A DNA stretch of 64,000 nt from Paenibacillus lactis (GCF_017873605.1 NZ_JAGGKI010000012.1:124001-188000); one strand, 5' to 3'. Counted from the stretch's first letter, positions 50,840 to 60,576 are shown. Notes: generated by a model from the sequence alone, not told the origin. Made by a program: numbers and translations.

Positions 50840-52786
50840 GTGAAAGTATCCAAGGTATCACAGCGGCGCCGTCTGCTCTGGAGCCTGCTGCTGCTGCTCC
50901 TGCTGTTCTCGGCATTGATCGTCAGGCTGGGGTATGTCCAAATCGGAAAGGGCGCGGAGCTGTCAGCGAAAGCAGAGGAGCTGTGGCGCCGGGCCATTCC
51001 GTTTTCGGCGAAGCGGGGCGAGATTCTCGATAGAAACGGCACCGCGCTTGTAACCAACATCACGACGCCGACCATATGGGCCATTCCGGCGCAGATCCAA
51101 AACCCCGATGAAACAGCCAAGACGCTCTCCGGGATGTTGGGGGTAGGCGAAGCCGATGTGAAGAAGGCCATTACCAAACGGAAATCCATGGTGGAACAAA
51201 TCAAACCCGGAGGGCGTAAAATTACGATGGAGCTGGCGCAGGAAATTCGTGATTTGAAGCTGCCGGGTATCGTTGTTGCCGAAGACAACAAGCGTTATTA
51301 TCCATACGGCGATCTTGCCGCACATATTCTGGGATTTGCGGGAATTGACAATCAGGGACTTACCGGCTTGGAAGCGAAGCATGACGATAAGCTGAAAGGG
51401 TTCAACGGGAATATCTCGTACCTGTCGGATGCGGGGGGCAGGCTGATGCCGGGCTCCACCGAGACGTATAAGGAACCGCGTAACGGCTTGAATCTGGAGC
51501 TGACGATCGATAAATCGATTCAGTCCATTATGGAACGGGAGCTTGATCAGGCGATGGTGAAATACCAGGCCAATGGGGCTTGGTCCATCGCCATGAATCC
51601 GAAGACGGGCGAGATTTTGGCCATGGCCAGCCGTCCGAGCTACTCGCCAGCGAATTATCAGGAATTCTCCCCCGAGACGTACAATCGGAATCTTCCGATC
51701 TGGATGACGTACGAGCCGGGGTCGACCTTCAAGATCATCACGCTGGCCGCAGCGCTGGAAGAGGGGAAGGTGGATCTGAAACATGATCATTTCTTTGATT
51801 CAGGCGCAGTCGAAGTTGGGGGCGCTCGCCTCCGCTGCTGGAAGCGGGGCGGACATGGCAGCCAGACCTATTTGGAAGTCGTCCAGAACTCCTGCAACCC
51901 GGGCTTTGTGGCACTCGGCCAGAAGCTCGGCAAGGAAAGCCTGTTCCAATATATCCGCGATTTCGGCTTCGGCTCGAAGACGGGGATCGATTTGAACGGG
52001 GAGGAGAACGGCATCCTGTTCAAGCTGGACAACGTCGGGCCCGTTGAGCTTGCGACGACGGCCTTCGGCCAGGGGGTCTCGGTGACTCCGATCCAGCAGG
52101 TGGCCGCAGTATCTGCCGCCATTAACGGAGGCAAGCTCTACAAACCTTATGTGGCCAAGGCATGGATCCATCCGGAAACCGGCGAGGTGGTGGAGGAAGT
52201 GAAGCCGCAGATGGTGAGGCAGGTCATCTCGGAAGAGACGTCCAAGCAGGTCCGCGAAGCGCTGGAAAGCGTCGTGGCCAAAGGAACCGGACGGCCTGCC
52301 TTCATCGACGGCTACCGCGTCGGCGGGAAGACCGGGACGGCCCAGAAGGTCGTGAACGGACGTTATTCCTCCACCGAGCATATCGTATCCTTTATCGGCT
52401 TCGCGCCGGCGGACGATCCTGAGATCGTTGTGTATACCGCGGTCGACAATCCGAAGGGAATTCAATTCGGGGGCGTGGTTGCGGCTCCGATCGTGCAGAA
52501 CATCTTGGAGGATGCGCTGCACTATATGAATATTCCGCCGCGGAAGGATCAGCTTCCCCGCGATTACAAATATGGGGAAGTGCCGACCGTAACCGTGCCG
52601 GATCTGGTTGGAGCGACGGTTCAGGAGCTCTACGAGGACTTGAACATGAACTTTAACCTGGCCAAGTCGGGGACCGGCAACACGGTCATTTCCCAGGCGC
52701 CGAAGCCGGGAAGCCGAGTGGAGCGGGGATCCACGATCCGTATCTACATGGGCGAGGCTCCGGACGAAGCGAAACACGAACATTAA
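50840..52786 (+). CDS. spoVD: Stage V sporulation protein D (class B PBP)
   Basis: A 648-residue class B PBP with one membrane helix near the N-terminus. The transpeptidase domain has STFK (near residue 295), SCN (near 351) and KTGTAQK (near 496), and a single PASTA domain lies at the C-terminus (about 583-645). SpoVD works with SpoVE to make spore cortex peptidoglycan. GTG start with SD GGGAGGG. Paralogous to pbpB; the one-PASTA form and position identify it as SpoVD. Confidence 0.94.
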   Translation: MKVSKVSQRRRLLWSLLLLLLLFSALIVRLGYVQIGKGAELSAKAEELWRRAIPFSAKRGEILDRNGTALVTNITTPTIWAIPAQIQNPDETAKTLSGMLGVGEADVKKAITKRKSMVEQIKPGGRKITMELAQEIRDLKLPGIVVAEDNKRYYPYGDLAAHILGFAGIDNQGLTGLEAKHDDKLKGFNGNISYLSDAGGRLMPGSTETYKEPRNGLNLELTIDKSIQSIMERELDQAMVKYQANGAWSIAMNPKTGEILAMASRPSYSPANYQEFSPETYNRNLPIWMTYEPGSTFKIITLAAALEEGKVDLKHDHFFDSGAVEVGGARLRCWKRGGHGSQTYLEVVQNSCNPGFVALGQKLGKESLFQYIRDFGFGSKTGIDLNGEENGILFKLDNVGPVELATTAFGQGVSVTPIQQVAAVSAAINGGKLYKPYVAKAWIHPETGEVVEEVKPQMVRQVISEETSKQVREALESVVAKGTGRPAFIDGYRVGGKTGTAQKVVNGRYSSTEHIVSFIGFAPADDPEIVVYTAVDNPKGIQFGGVVAAPIVQNILEDALHYMNIPPRKDQLPRDYKYGEVPTVTVPDLVGATVQELYEDLNMNFNLAKSGTGNTVISQAPKPGSRVERGSTIRIYMGEAPDEAKHEH

Positions 52787-52787
52787 G

Positions 52788-52825
52788 CCGTATCATCCGG
52801 ATAGACGCCGTGCCGGATGATACGG
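52788..52825 (+). other. Perfect 13-bp hairpin between spoVD and murE
   Basis: CCGTATCATCCGG (52788-52800) pairs perfectly with CCGGATGATACGG (52813-52825), followed by ATATATAG, not a T-run. It starts two bases after the spoVD stop and ends 22 bases before the murE ATG. Confidence 0.85.
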
Positions 52826-52847
52826 ATATATAGAGAGAGGGATATCC

Positions 52848-54332
52848 ATGAAATTGAACGAATTATCATCCGTGCTGGCAGCCGCCGTGATCGACGGCGC
52901 CGGTGACGTTGAAATTACCGGAATCCAAGTTGATTCTCGGGAAGTAAAGCCGGGCGATCTGTTTATATGCCTTCCGGGTCATACCGTGGACGGCCATGAC
53001 TTTGCCGCCCAGGCTGCCGAGCGGGGCGCAGTTGCCCTGGTCGTGGAGCGGAAGCTTGACATCCACCTTCCCCAGATCATCGTAAAGGACAGCCGATTCG
53101 CGATGGCCGGGCTGGCCAATGCGTTCTTCAATCAGCCTAGCTCGCGGATGAAGATCATCGGCGTGACGGGAACGAACGGCAAGACAACGACCACCTATCT
53201 GATCGAGAAAATCATGAATGATCATGGTTTAAAGACCGGATTGATCGGAACCATTCAGATGCGATACGCCGGCAAGTCGTTCCCAATGCCGCGCACGACG
53301 CCTGAAGCGCTGGAGCTTCAGCGGAACCTGAACGAGATGGCCGAAGCAGGCATGCAGTGCTGCGTGATGGAGGTTTCCTCCCATGCGCTGGAGCAGGGAC
53401 GCGTCAAGGGCACGGATTTCCGCACCGCGATATTTACGAACCTGACGCAGGATCATCTTGACTATCATCATACGATGGAAGAATACCGGGCGGCCAAAGG
53501 GTTATTTTTCTCCCGCCTTGGCAACGCTTTTCCCAAGGACGAACAGTCCCGCAAATATGCGGTCCTGAATGCCGATGACGAGGCTTCCGCATATTTTGCC
53601 AAGCAGACGGCTGCGGAAGTCATCTATTACGGCCTCGGCGAGCAGGCGGATGTGCGGGCCAGCAACATCGCGATTACTGCGCAGGGCACGTCGTTCCATG
53701 TGGATACCTTCCGAGGAAGCACGGATATATCCATCAAGATGGTAGGCAAGTTCAATGTATATAACGCGATGGCTGCCATTGCTGCAGCGCTGCTTGAAGG
53801 CGTTCCGCTTGAGGACATTAAGAGCAGCCTGGAATCCGTTCCGGGTGTCGACGGCCGGGTTGAGGTTGTCGATGAGGGCCAGCCGTATGCGGTGATCGTC
53901 GATTATGCGCATACGCCCGACGGGCTCGAAAACGTGCTGCGGACGGTCAATGAATTTGCGGAAGGACGGGTGCTGACCGTGTTTGGCTGCGGCGGCGACC
54001 GTGACCGCACCAAACGGCCGATCATGGGTAAGATCGCTGCCAAATACAGCGATATCGTGCTTGTTACTTCGGATAATCCGCGAACCGAGGACCCGGGAGC
54101 GATCCTTAAGGATATTGAGGCGGGATTGGTTGAGGACGGCGTGTCCGAAGACCGCTACAAGCTCATTGTCGACCGCCGCGAAGCCATTCAAAAGGCTATT
54201 GAAATGGCAAGCCCGGGCGATGTAGTATTGATTGCGGGGAAAGGTCATGAGACCTACCAGCTGATTGCGGGCGAAGTGCTTGATTTTGACGACCGCATCG
54301 TAGCCAAAGACGCGATAAGGGGCAGACAATAG
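52848..54332 (+). CDS. murE: UDP-MurNAc-tripeptide synthetase MurE (meso-DAP adding)
   Basis: A 494-residue Mur ligase with the ATP motif TGTNGKTTTTYL (near residue 107) and the DNPR motif (VTSDNPRTEDPG near 410), which indicates meso-diaminopimelate rather than lysine as the added residue. SD AGAGAGAGGGATATCC precedes the ATG. The stop TAG overlaps the murF GTG by one base. Confidence 0.96.
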   Translation: MKLNELSSVLAAAVIDGAGDVEITGIQVDSREVKPGDLFICLPGHTVDGHDFAAQAAERGAVALVVERKLDIHLPQIIVKDSRFAMAGLANAFFNQPSSRMKIIGVTGTNGKTTTTYLIEKIMNDHGLKTGLIGTIQMRYAGKSFPMPRTTPEALELQRNLNEMAEAGMQCCVMEVSSHALEQGRVKGTDFRTAIFTNLTQDHLDYHHTMEEYRAAKGLFFSRLGNAFPKDEQSRKYAVLNADDEASAYFAKQTAAEVIYYGLGEQADVRASNIAITAQGTSFHVDTFRGSTDISIKMVGKFNVYNAMAAIAAALLEGVPLEDIKSSLESVPGVDGRVEVVDEGQPYAVIVDYAHTPDGLENVLRTVNEFAEGRVLTVFGCGGDRDRTKRPIMGKIAAKYSDIVLVTSDNPRTEDPGAILKDIEAGLVEDGVSEDRYKLIVDRREAIQKAIEMASPGDVVLIAGKGHETYQLIAGEVLDFDDRIVAKDAIRGRQ

Positions 54333-55750
54333 TGATCCATAAATCATTGCGGAGCATTGCCGACATGTGCGGCGGTACGCTCTCACGAAACCAAGACGAC
54401 GATATTGTAATTCAAGGAGTCGCAACCGACTCCCGCACGATACAGCCGGGCAATCTGTTTGTTCCGATTGTCGGCGAAAAATTCGACGGACATCAATTCG
54501 GGGCGGCTGTGCTTGCAGCCGGCGCCGGCGCGCTGCTATGGCAGCGGGATCATGGGCCGGTCCCTGACGGTCCTGTCATCCTTGTGGATGACACGCTGTC
54601 GGCTCTCCAGAAACTTGCAGCCGCTTATTTGGCAGAGAGCCGCGCCAAGGTGGTCGGCATCACTGGCAGCAACGGCAAGACAACCGTGAAGGACATGGTG
54701 ACCGCGCTCCTCGAAACCCGTTACAAAGTTCATAAGACGCAGGGCAATTATAACAATCATATCGGTCTTCCGTTAACGGTGCTTGCGATGAAGGAAGATA
54801 CGGATATCGCGGTGCTCGAGATGGGGATGAGCGGCCGGCATGAGATTGAGCTGCTCTCTTCGATTGCGCGCCCGGATATCGCGGTTATCACGAATATCGG
54901 CGAAGCGCATTTGCTTCAGCTCGGCTCGCGGGAAGAGATTGCCCGGGCCAAGCTTGAAATCGTGAGCGGCATGAAGCCCGGCGGATTGCTGGTATACCAT
55001 GGTGATGAGCCGCTGATCGATCAGGTGCTGCAGGAGCCGGGAACGGTCAAGCCGGCGTCCATGAACACCTTTACGTTCGGCAGCCGGGACACCAATGACG
55101 CTTATCCGACAGGCATGATGTTTCACGCCCGCGGCATTGTGTTCACCTCGAACCGGTATGAGGGCGAGGGCTTCAGCCTTCCGCTGCTCGGACGCCATAA
55201 TGTCATCAACGCTCTGGCTGCCATGGCGGTAGCGACCCATCTGGGCGTCAGCGACGAGGAGATTCGCCGCGGCTTCGCTGGTCTCAAGCTGACGAGCATG
55301 CGGATCGAGGCGATTGAGACGAACCATGGGGTGACGGTGCTGAACGATGCCTACAATTCCAGCCCGACGGCCGCGAAGGCTGCGATCGATGTGCTGGGCG
55401 ACATGAAGGGATACCGGTGCCGCATTGCCGTTCTTGGGGACATGCTTGAACTTGGGCAGCGCGAGCGGGAATTCCACGAAGAGATCGGAAGCTACCTTTC
55501 GCCGGATCAAGTGGAGCTCGTATTGACCTACGGTCCATTGTCTCAGCACACGGCGGAGGCGGCAAAGGCGAATTACCCGGACGGGGCTGTTCTTGCGTTC
55601 ACGGACAAGGAACAGCTTATAACGGAGCTGCTGAAGCGGGTGACCGAGAAGGACATCGTATTGGTGAAGGCTTCGCGGGGAATGAAGCTGGAGCATGTGG
55701 TCGATGCGCTTAGAGCTCTGCCTGGCGGCAACAACGGAGTGAGGGGGTGA
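54332..55750 (+). CDS. murF: UDP-MurNAc-tripeptide--D-Ala-D-Ala ligase MurF
   Basis: A 472-residue Mur ligase with GSNGKTTVKDMV (near residue 111), an NYNNHIGLPLT segment typical of MurF and NDAYNSSP in the C-terminal half. It adds D-Ala-D-Ala to complete the UDP-MurNAc-pentapeptide. The GTG start overlaps the murE stop (TAGTG). Confidence 0.96.
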   Translation: MIHKSLRSIADMCGGTLSRNQDDDIVIQGVATDSRTIQPGNLFVPIVGEKFDGHQFGAAVLAAGAGALLWQRDHGPVPDGPVILVDDTLSALQKLAAAYLAESRAKVVGITGSNGKTTVKDMVTALLETRYKVHKTQGNYNNHIGLPLTVLAMKEDTDIAVLEMGMSGRHEIELLSSIARPDIAVITNIGEAHLLQLGSREEIARAKLEIVSGMKPGGLLVYHGDEPLIDQVLQEPGTVKPASMNTFTFGSRDTNDAYPTGMMFHARGIVFTSNRYEGEGFSLPLLGRHNVINALAAMAVATHLGVSDEEIRRGFAGLKLTSMRIEAIETNHGVTVLNDAYNSSPTAAKAAIDVLGDMKGYRCRIAVLGDMLELGQREREFHEEIGSYLSPDQVELVLTYGPLSQHTAEAAKANYPDGAVLAFTDKEQLITELLKRVTEKDIVLVKASRGMKLEHVVDALRALPGGNNGVRG

Positions 55751-55754
55751 GCTT

Positions 55755-56720
55755 ATGGACTTTCAGCTGCTGTTATTGACCATCGGTGTAGCGTTTATAC
55801 TGGCTGTCATTTCGGCCCCGCTGCTGATTCCGCTGCTTCGCAGGTTGAAGTTCGGACAGCAAGTGCGAAACGACGGTCCTCAAAGCCACCTCAAAAAAGC
55901 AGGTACGCCGACAATGGGCGGCGTCGTCATTCTGCTTGCGTTCACGCTGACGTTTATCAAGTTTTCGCCGGTCGATACCGACTTTTATGTGCTTCTAGTG
56001 GCAACATTGGGCTTTGGCCTGATCGGATTTCTGGATGATTATACTAAAATCGTATTCCGCCGATCGTTGGGACTGACCCCTCGGCAGAAGCTGTTCGGAC
56101 AGCTTCTGTTCTCGGGGATCATGTGCTGGCTGCTCATTTCCAACGGACACAGCACGGCGATCGGGGTACCGGGGATGAACTGGTCATTCGACTGGGGGCC
56201 GTGGTTCTATTATCCGTTCATCGTTCTGATGATGATGGCCATCAGCAACGCGGTCAATTTCACGGACGGTGTGGACGGACTGTTATCCGGCGTCAGTGCG
56301 ATTGCTTTCGGAGCCTATGCCATTGTGGCGATCCAGTCGACTTCGTTCGCGGCGGCCTTCTGCGCGGCGGCGATGATCGGCGCGGTGCTCGGGTTTCTGG
56401 TGTTTAACGCGCATCCGGCCAAGGTGTTCATGGGAGATACAGGCTCGCTGGGGATCGGGGGCGCGATCGGAGCCATCGCCATCGTGACGAAAAGCGAGCT
56501 GTTGTTCCTTATCCTCGGAGGCGTATTCGTCATCGAGATGCTTTCCGTCGTGCTCCAGGTCATCTCGTTCAAAACAAGAGGCAAACGCATCTTCAAGATG
56601 AGCCCGATCCACCATCACTTTGAGCTGTCCGGATGGTCGGAGTGGCGCGTCGTCATCACATTTTGGGCCGTGGGACTGGTATTGGCGGGACTCGGGCTCT
56701 ATATCAACAAGGGGTTGTAG
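55755..56720 (+). CDS. mraY: Phospho-MurNAc-pentapeptide transferase MraY
   Basis: A 321-residue integral membrane enzyme with about ten helices. Conserved active-site segments are FLDDYTKI, NAVNFTDGVDGLLSG and MSPIHHHFELSGW. It transfers phospho-MurNAc-pentapeptide to undecaprenyl phosphate, giving lipid I. It lies 4 bases after murF and 3 bases before murD. Confidence 0.97.
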   Translation: MDFQLLLLTIGVAFILAVISAPLLIPLLRRLKFGQQVRNDGPQSHLKKAGTPTMGGVVILLAFTLTFIKFSPVDTDFYVLLVATLGFGLIGFLDDYTKIVFRRSLGLTPRQKLFGQLLFSGIMCWLLISNGHSTAIGVPGMNWSFDWGPWFYYPFIVLMMMAISNAVNFTDGVDGLLSGVSAIAFGAYAIVAIQSTSFAAAFCAAAMIGAVLGFLVFNAHPAKVFMGDTGSLGIGGAIGAIAIVTKSELLFLILGGVFVIEMLSVVLQVISFKTRGKRIFKMSPIHHHFELSGWSEWRVVITFWAVGLVLAGLGLYINKGL

Positions 56721-56723
56721 CAT

Positions 56724-58157
56724 ATGAAGCATCCAGATGAATACCGGGGAAAGACCGTCGTTGTACTCGGACTTGCCAGAAGCGGCGTCCAAGTAGCCAA
56801 AGTACTGCATAAAGCCGGGGCGGAGGTCACGGTGAATGATCGAAAAGAAAGAGAGCAGTGTCCCGAAGCGTCGGAGCTCGAAGCTTTGGGCATTTCTGTT
56901 ATTTGCGGGGGGCATCCGGATGACTTGATTCATCCCGGCGTGGCGCTCCTCGTCAAAAATCCCGGCATTCCTTATTCGGTTCCTCCTGTTCAGAATGCAA
57001 TGGAGCTGGGAGTTCCGGTCGTAACCGAGGTAGAGGTCGCCTATCATATTTGTGCAGCGCCGATGATCGGCATCACCGGCTCCAACGGCAAGACAACGAC
57101 GACGACCTGGGTCGGTCAGCTGCTGGAGGACGCCGGTCTGTCCCCGATCGTTGCGGGCAATATCGGCACACCGCTGTCGGAGGCCGCCCAGGAGGCGAAT
57201 CCGGACAATTGGATGGTCGTGGAGCTCAGCAGCTTCCAGCTCAAAGGAACCGAGGATTTCCGGCCGCGCATCGCCGCGCTGCTGAATATAGCTGAAACGC
57301 ATCTTGACTATCATGGCGGGATGGACGATTATATCGCATCCAAAGCCAAGCTGTTCGCGAATCAGACGGCGGACGATACCGCTGTGCTCAATTGGGATGA
57401 TCCCGTGTGCAGGAGCCTCGTCCCGTATATCAAGGCCCGCATTTTGCCATTCTCGATGAACGAAGTCCTTCGTGAAGGTGTTTACGTGATGCCGCCATAC
57501 GGGGCTGAGGGTCAAATGCCGGGCGGCGAGGAGCCGGAGAGGACTGTCGTCTATACGGACGAAAAAGGCTTTACGCATGAGATCATCCGTGTGGAGAACA
57601 TCGGATTGCCCGGCAGATTCAATGTCGGGAACGCGCTCGCGGCTTCGGCAATCGCAATTACGGCCGGCGTGAGTCCGGATAGACTCGAGCCGGTATTGTC
57701 CAGCTTCCGCGGCGTAGAGCATCGGCTTGAATTCGTTGACGAGCGGGACGGCATTGCCTATTACAATAACTCCAAGGCGACAAACTCCAAAGCAACCAAC
57801 ATGGCGCTAACCTCGTTCAAGGAGCCCATCGTGCTCATTGCAGGCGGTCTTGACCGCGGCTCGGATTACGAGGAGCTCGTGCCTTCTCTTAGAGAGCGGG
57901 TGAAGGCTGTCGTCCTCCTAGGCCAGACGAAGGAGAAAATCGCGGCTGCGGCGGAAAAAGCCGGGTTAAAGCAAATTATCCTCGTCGATAATGGAAAGGA
58001 CGCCGCCGATACATTGACTATGGCTGTCCAGGAGGCGGCCCGGCTTGCCGAGCCCGGCGATATTGTTCTTCTGTCGCCGGCATGCGCCAGCTGGGACATG
58101 TTCCCTTCCTTTGAAGTCAGAGGACGCATTTTTAAAGAGGCGGTGCATAACCTTTAA
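56724..58157 (+). CDS. murD: UDP-MurNAc-L-Ala--D-Glu ligase MurD
   Basis: A 477-residue Mur ligase with VVLGLARSGVQVAK at the N-terminus, the ATP motif GSNGKTTTTTWVG (near residue 117) and LSPACASWDMFPSFEVRG at the C-terminus. The substrate loop reads YYNNSKATNSKATNMA; it aligns to the usual length, so the SKAT repeat is substitution, not insertion. The stop forms part of a small hairpin before spoVE. Confidence 0.96.
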   Translation: MKHPDEYRGKTVVVLGLARSGVQVAKVLHKAGAEVTVNDRKEREQCPEASELEALGISVICGGHPDDLIHPGVALLVKNPGIPYSVPPVQNAMELGVPVVTEVEVAYHICAAPMIGITGSNGKTTTTTWVGQLLEDAGLSPIVAGNIGTPLSEAAQEANPDNWMVVELSSFQLKGTEDFRPRIAALLNIAETHLDYHGGMDDYIASKAKLFANQTADDTAVLNWDDPVCRSLVPYIKARILPFSMNEVLREGVYVMPPYGAEGQMPGGEEPERTVVYTDEKGFTHEIIRVENIGLPGRFNVGNALAASAIAITAGVSPDRLEPVLSSFRGVEHRLEFVDERDGIAYYNNSKATNSKATNMALTSFKEPIVLIAGGLDRGSDYEELVPSLRERVKAVVLLGQTKEKIAAAAEKAGLKQIILVDNGKDAADTLTMAVQEAARLAEPGDIVLLSPACASWDMFPSFEVRGRIFKEAVHNL

Positions 58158-58182
58158 GTAGGGGGGTGGATAAGCCCCTACT
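58157..58182 (+). other. Hairpin between murD and spoVE
   Basis: AGTAGGGG (58157-58164) pairs with CCCCTACT (58175-58182); no T-run. Confidence 0.65.
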
Positions 58183-58206
58183 AAGGATGTACGAGGTGGC
58201 CTTTCC

Positions 58207-59304
58207 ATGAACAAGAACCGCCAGGCGCCCGATCTGTGGCTGCTTATATGCATTTTGGCCCTGCTGGCCATCGGGATCGTAATGGTATACAGCGCAGGCT
58301 CCGTGCTCGCCTTCCATGATTACGGCGATAAGTTTTATTTTGTGAAACGGCAGGCGTTTTTTGCTTGCCTCGGGCTTGCGGCCATGTATTTCACTTCCAA
58401 AATCGACTATAAAGTATGGATGAAATACAGCAAGCTGGTGCTGCTCGTCTGCTTCTTCCTGCTCGTTATCGTTCTGATCCCGGGGATCGGGGTCGTTCGG
58501 GGCGGCGCGAGAAGCTGGCTCGGCATCAGCTCGTTCGGCATTCAGCCTTCCGAGTTTATGAAACTAGGGATGATTCTGTTTCTATCTCGGTGGCTCAGCA
58601 AACAAGACTATGATATTACTTCATTCAGCAAGGGACTGCTCCCGCCGCTAGGTTTGATCGGCCTTGCTTTCGGATTGATCATGCTGCAGCCGGATCTCGG
58701 CACCGGCGCGGTTATGCTCGGGGCTGCCATGATGATCGTGTTCACGGCCGGTGCGCGAATGAAGCATCTGGGATTTCTTGCTTTAGGCGGTGTCGCGGGC
58801 TTTGCCGGACTAATCCTTACGGCTCCGTACCGGTTGAAGCGGATTACGGGCTTTCTCGATCCATGGTCGGATCCGCTCGGGACCGGCTACCAGATCATTC
58901 AGTCGCTGTATGCAATCGGCCCCGGCGGCCTTGGCGGCCTCGGTCTTGGCATGAGCCGCCAGAAATATGCTTATGTGCCTGAACCGCAAACCGACTTTAT
59001 CTTTTCCATCTTGGCCGAAGAGCTCGGCTTCATTGGCGGGCTGATCGTGCTGCTGTTGTTCGCGGCTTTGGTATGGCGAGGCATGAGGGTCGCCATGACG
59101 GTTCCGGACGGCTTCGGCAGCCTGCTCTCCGTAGGGATTGTCGGAATGGTCGCGATTCAGGTTGTCATTAATATCGGCGTTGTCATCGGAATGATGCCGG
59201 TAACCGGCATTACGCTGCCGCTGATCAGCTACGGAGGAAGCTCGTTGACACTGATGCTGACCGCGCTCGGCATTCTATTAAATATTTCCCGTTATGCGAG
59301 GTGA
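58207..59304 (+). CDS. spoVE: SEDS glycosyltransferase SpoVE/FtsW family
   Basis: A 365-residue SEDS protein with ten helices. Conserved segments are VYSAGSVLAFHDYGDKFYF, LQPDLGTGAVM, TGYQIIQSLYAIGPGG, EPQTDFIFSILAEELGF and GVVIGMMPVTGITLPLISYGGSS. SEDS proteins polymerise glycan strands with a cognate class B PBP. The position after murD matches B. subtilis spoVE; a vegetative FtsW role cannot be excluded, because the two are hard to separate by sequence. Confidence 0.93.
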   Translation: MNKNRQAPDLWLLICILALLAIGIVMVYSAGSVLAFHDYGDKFYFVKRQAFFACLGLAAMYFTSKIDYKVWMKYSKLVLLVCFFLLVIVLIPGIGVVRGGARSWLGISSFGIQPSEFMKLGMILFLSRWLSKQDYDITSFSKGLLPPLGLIGLAFGLIMLQPDLGTGAVMLGAAMMIVFTAGARMKHLGFLALGGVAGFAGLILTAPYRLKRITGFLDPWSDPLGTGYQIIQSLYAIGPGGLGGLGLGMSRQKYAYVPEPQTDFIFSILAEELGFIGGLIVLLLFAALVWRGMRVAMTVPDGFGSLLSVGIVGMVAIQVVINIGVVIGMMPVTGITLPLISYGGSSLTLMLTALGILLNISRYAR

Positions 59305-59309
59305 ACAGT

Positions 59310-60419
59310 ATGCGTGTCGTATTAACAGGCGGCGGGACGGGTGGGCATATCTACCCGGCTGTCGCCATTGCAAGGCAATGTGAATTGGAAGATCCGAAGA
59401 CGGAATTTTTATATATCGGCGGGGAGCGGGGCCTGGAAAGCAAGCTGGTGCCCCAGGAGAAGCTCCCGTTTGAAAGCATTGATATTACGGGCTTTCGGCG
59501 CAAGCTGTCGTTTGAAAATGTGAAAACGATCATGCGCTTTTTCAAAGGCGTCCATCGATCGAAAGCGGTGCTATCGCAGTTTAAGCCCGATGTTGTGATC
59601 GGCACCGGCGGCTACGTATGCGGACCGGTCGTATACGCAGCTGCAAAATTAGGGATTCCGACCATGATCCATGAGCAGAATGCGATTCCCGGGCTGACGA
59701 ATCAGTTTTTGAGCCGCTACGCGGATACGGTAGCGGTGAGCTTCGAGGGCTCCGAAAAGGCCTTCCCCAAAGCTAAAAGAGCGGTGTATACAGGGAATCC
59801 ACGCGCGACGACGGTCCAATCCGCCAATCGTGAGCGTGGATTTGCTTCGCTTGGCATCCCGATGGACAGTCAGGTCGTTCTGATCGTCGGCGGAAGCCGG
59901 GGGGCCAAGGCGATCAATGATGCCATGATCGGCATGGCCTCTCATATCGGCCGTCTGCCAGGTATTCATTTTGTGTTCGTAACGGGCGATACTTATTTTG
60001 AGCGCACGCGCGAGGAGATACGCAGCCGCCTCGGCACGATGCCGAACCATCTTCATATCATGCCTTATGTTCATAACATGCCGGAAGTGCTTGCTGCGAC
60101 TTCCCTGATTGTAAACCGTGCCGGAGCTTCCTTTCTGGCCGAAATCACTTCGCTCGGCATTCCTTCGGTCCTCATACCGTCACCCAATGTGACCAACAAT
60201 CATCAGGAGGCCAATGCCAGACAATTGGAGGATGCAGGCGCATCGAGGATGATCCTTGAGAAGGACCTTACCGCGGAAACTTTGTTTGGGCGGCTTGAGG
60301 AAATCATGACAAGCCCCGATGTCCGGAAGTCGATGTCCGAGGCTTCCCGAAAGCTCGGGAAACCGGATTCCGCTGCCGTCATTGTGGAGGAAATCCGCCG
60401 GCTTACCGGTAAACGCTAA
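59310..60419 (+). CDS. murG: UDP-GlcNAc:lipid I GlcNAc transferase MurG
   Basis: A 369-residue GT28 enzyme starting MRVVLTGGGTGGHIYPAVAI, with HEQNAIPGLTNQFLS and the C-terminal NRAGASFLAEITSLG. It makes lipid II at the inner face of the membrane. ATG 59310 is chosen over GTG 59301 because GAGGTGA lies 6 bases upstream and the family begins there. Confidence 0.96.
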   Translation: MRVVLTGGGTGGHIYPAVAIARQCELEDPKTEFLYIGGERGLESKLVPQEKLPFESIDITGFRRKLSFENVKTIMRFFKGVHRSKAVLSQFKPDVVIGTGGYVCGPVVYAAAKLGIPTMIHEQNAIPGLTNQFLSRYADTVAVSFEGSEKAFPKAKRAVYTGNPRATTVQSANRERGFASLGIPMDSQVVLIVGGSRGAKAINDAMIGMASHIGRLPGIHFVFVTGDTYFERTREEIRSRLGTMPNHLHIMPYVHNMPEVLAATSLIVNRAGASFLAEITSLGIPSVLIPSPNVTNNHQEANARQLEDAGASRMILEKDLTAETLFGRLEEIMTSPDVRKSMSEASRKLGKPDSAAVIVEEIRRLTGKR

Positions 60420-60510
60420 ATCGGCTGGGCGATTGTCACACACCTATGGAGCCTGACATAAGATACTCTATAATCGTGACACACCCATGAGGCCGGCATT
60501 ACAGACAGCG

Positions 60511-60552
60511 GCCATCTTCCCGCCAGTTTCGGGGGAATGGCCTTTTGTTTTG
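60511..60552 (+). terminator. Terminator-like hairpin between murG and murB
   Basis: GGCCAT-CTTCCC pairs with GGGGGA-ATGGCC, followed by TTTTGTTTTG. A TATAAT element at 60469-60474 lies just upstream with no clear -35. The hairpin sits 25 bases before the murB ATG, so it could terminate, attenuate or end a short leader RNA. Confidence 0.6.
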
Positions 60553-60576
60553 AAAGTCAAGGGAGGTTTATTTACA

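Noticed and set aside
57765..57800. Apparent tandem duplication SKATN-SKATN in MurD
   Set aside because: Aligned with the remembered B. subtilis sequence the loop keeps its normal length, so the second SKAT is a substitution of a variable part, not an insertion.
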